Shown here piece after piece: positions 5,299 to 5,562 of a stretch of 5,562 nucleotides of DNA. The stretch's first letter is position 1; every line of letters starts with the position of its first letter. Origin of the DNA: Pseudomonadota bacterium. GTDB taxonomy: Bacteria > Pseudomonadota > Alphaproteobacteria > Sphingomonadales > SMXR01. The translations under genes and the position numbers were made by a program. The stretch covers positions 1-5,562 of the forward strand of contig JADFFP010000099.1 of NCBI GenBank assembly GCA_022568115.1, written 5' to 3'. Under the pieces are notes generated by a model. The model saw only the letters and a list, made by a program, of their open reading frames with translations, made no database searches and was not told where the DNA came from.

Positions 5299-5562
5299 TC
5301 ATCCGATCGAAAAATTTCGCGGCCCAAAAAGGATGATAGCAGCTCCGGCGATCGTCAAAGCTGCACCTAAAAAATCCCAACGGTCAGGTTGGCTTTTTTC
5401 TATGAAGGCCAGCCAGGCCAAGGACGAGGCGATGTATATTCCCCCATACGCGGCAAAAGCGCGGCCGGCAAAGATTGCCTGGGATTTGGTGAGTAACACC
5501 GCAAAGATAACCAGAAATAAAACGCCAAGGAGGCACCAGAGGGGTGATTTATCCAAACGCAG
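5299..5562 (-). CDS. YnfA/UPF0060 family membrane protein, partial (N-terminus beyond right edge)
   Basis: The frame is open from the window edge to a TGA at 5299-5301, giving 87 residues of a protein normally about 105-110 long, so roughly 20 N-terminal residues are missing. The visible part starts LRLDKSPLW, matching the end of the first membrane segment of the family (compare WLWLKRNAS in E. coli YnfA). The signature GRAFAAYGGIYIASSLAW matches the YnfA GRVYAAYGGVYV motif, and the last helix (LGAALTIAGAAIILFG) is present. A TTG at 5554-5556 is in frame but is almost certainly internal. It is a small inner-membrane protein related to small multidrug transporters; the substrate is unknown. 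It is convergent to the mer operon and need not be part of it. Confidence 0.88.
   Translation of the reverse strand: MRLDKSPLWCLLGVLFLVIFAVLLTKSQAIFAGRAFAAYGGIYIASSLAWLAFIEKSQPDRWDFLGAALTIAGAAIILFGPRNFSIG

Overview
The window holds a mercury-resistance (mer) locus of Gram-negative type with a full organomercurial and inorganic Hg(II) pathway. GC content looks moderate (about half). No rRNA, tRNA, transposase or CRISPR lies in the window, so the host cannot be named firmly. A periplasmic MerP, a short MerA without its usual N-terminal metal-binding domain, and an extra double TRASH/YHS-type protein would suit an environmental or anaerobic proteobacterium or related phylum; this is inference.

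Left part, minus strand (1-1323): merB (alkylmercury lyase) is followed 4 bp later by a small CxxC thioredoxin-like gene, and 36 bp after that by a paralogue that runs off the left edge. The two thioredoxin-like products align without gaps over 88 residues, sharing Cys15, the WPSP motif at 56-59 and Cys79. Positions 1324-1516 are the merB/merR control region. It holds a MerR-type promoter for merB (-35 TTGTAG, 19-bp spacer, -10 TATACT, around a perfect CTGTAG-N3-CTACAG dyad), a second degenerate copy of the same site 79 bp away, and a possible merR promoter.

Middle, plus strand (1517-5163): merR has a 147-bp gap behind it containing a second excellent MerR-type promoter (TTGAAG, 19 bp, TATGTA, same dyad). 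Then come merT, merP, a double TRASH/YHS-like cysteine-rich protein, merA and a DUF1097-type membrane protein, all closely spaced with good ribosome binding sites, probably one operon.

Right edge, minus strand (5299-5562): a convergent YnfA/UPF0060 family membrane protein, cut by the window end.

Proposed working: MerR senses Hg(II) and activates two promoters, one driving merB and the thiol proteins leftward, the other driving uptake and reduction rightward. MerB splits the C-Hg bond. MerP and MerT bring Hg(II) in. The TRASH protein may pass Hg(II) to MerA or MerR, and MerA reduces it to Hg(0). The roles of the thioredoxin-like pair, the TRASH protein and the DUF1097 protein are the least settled parts.
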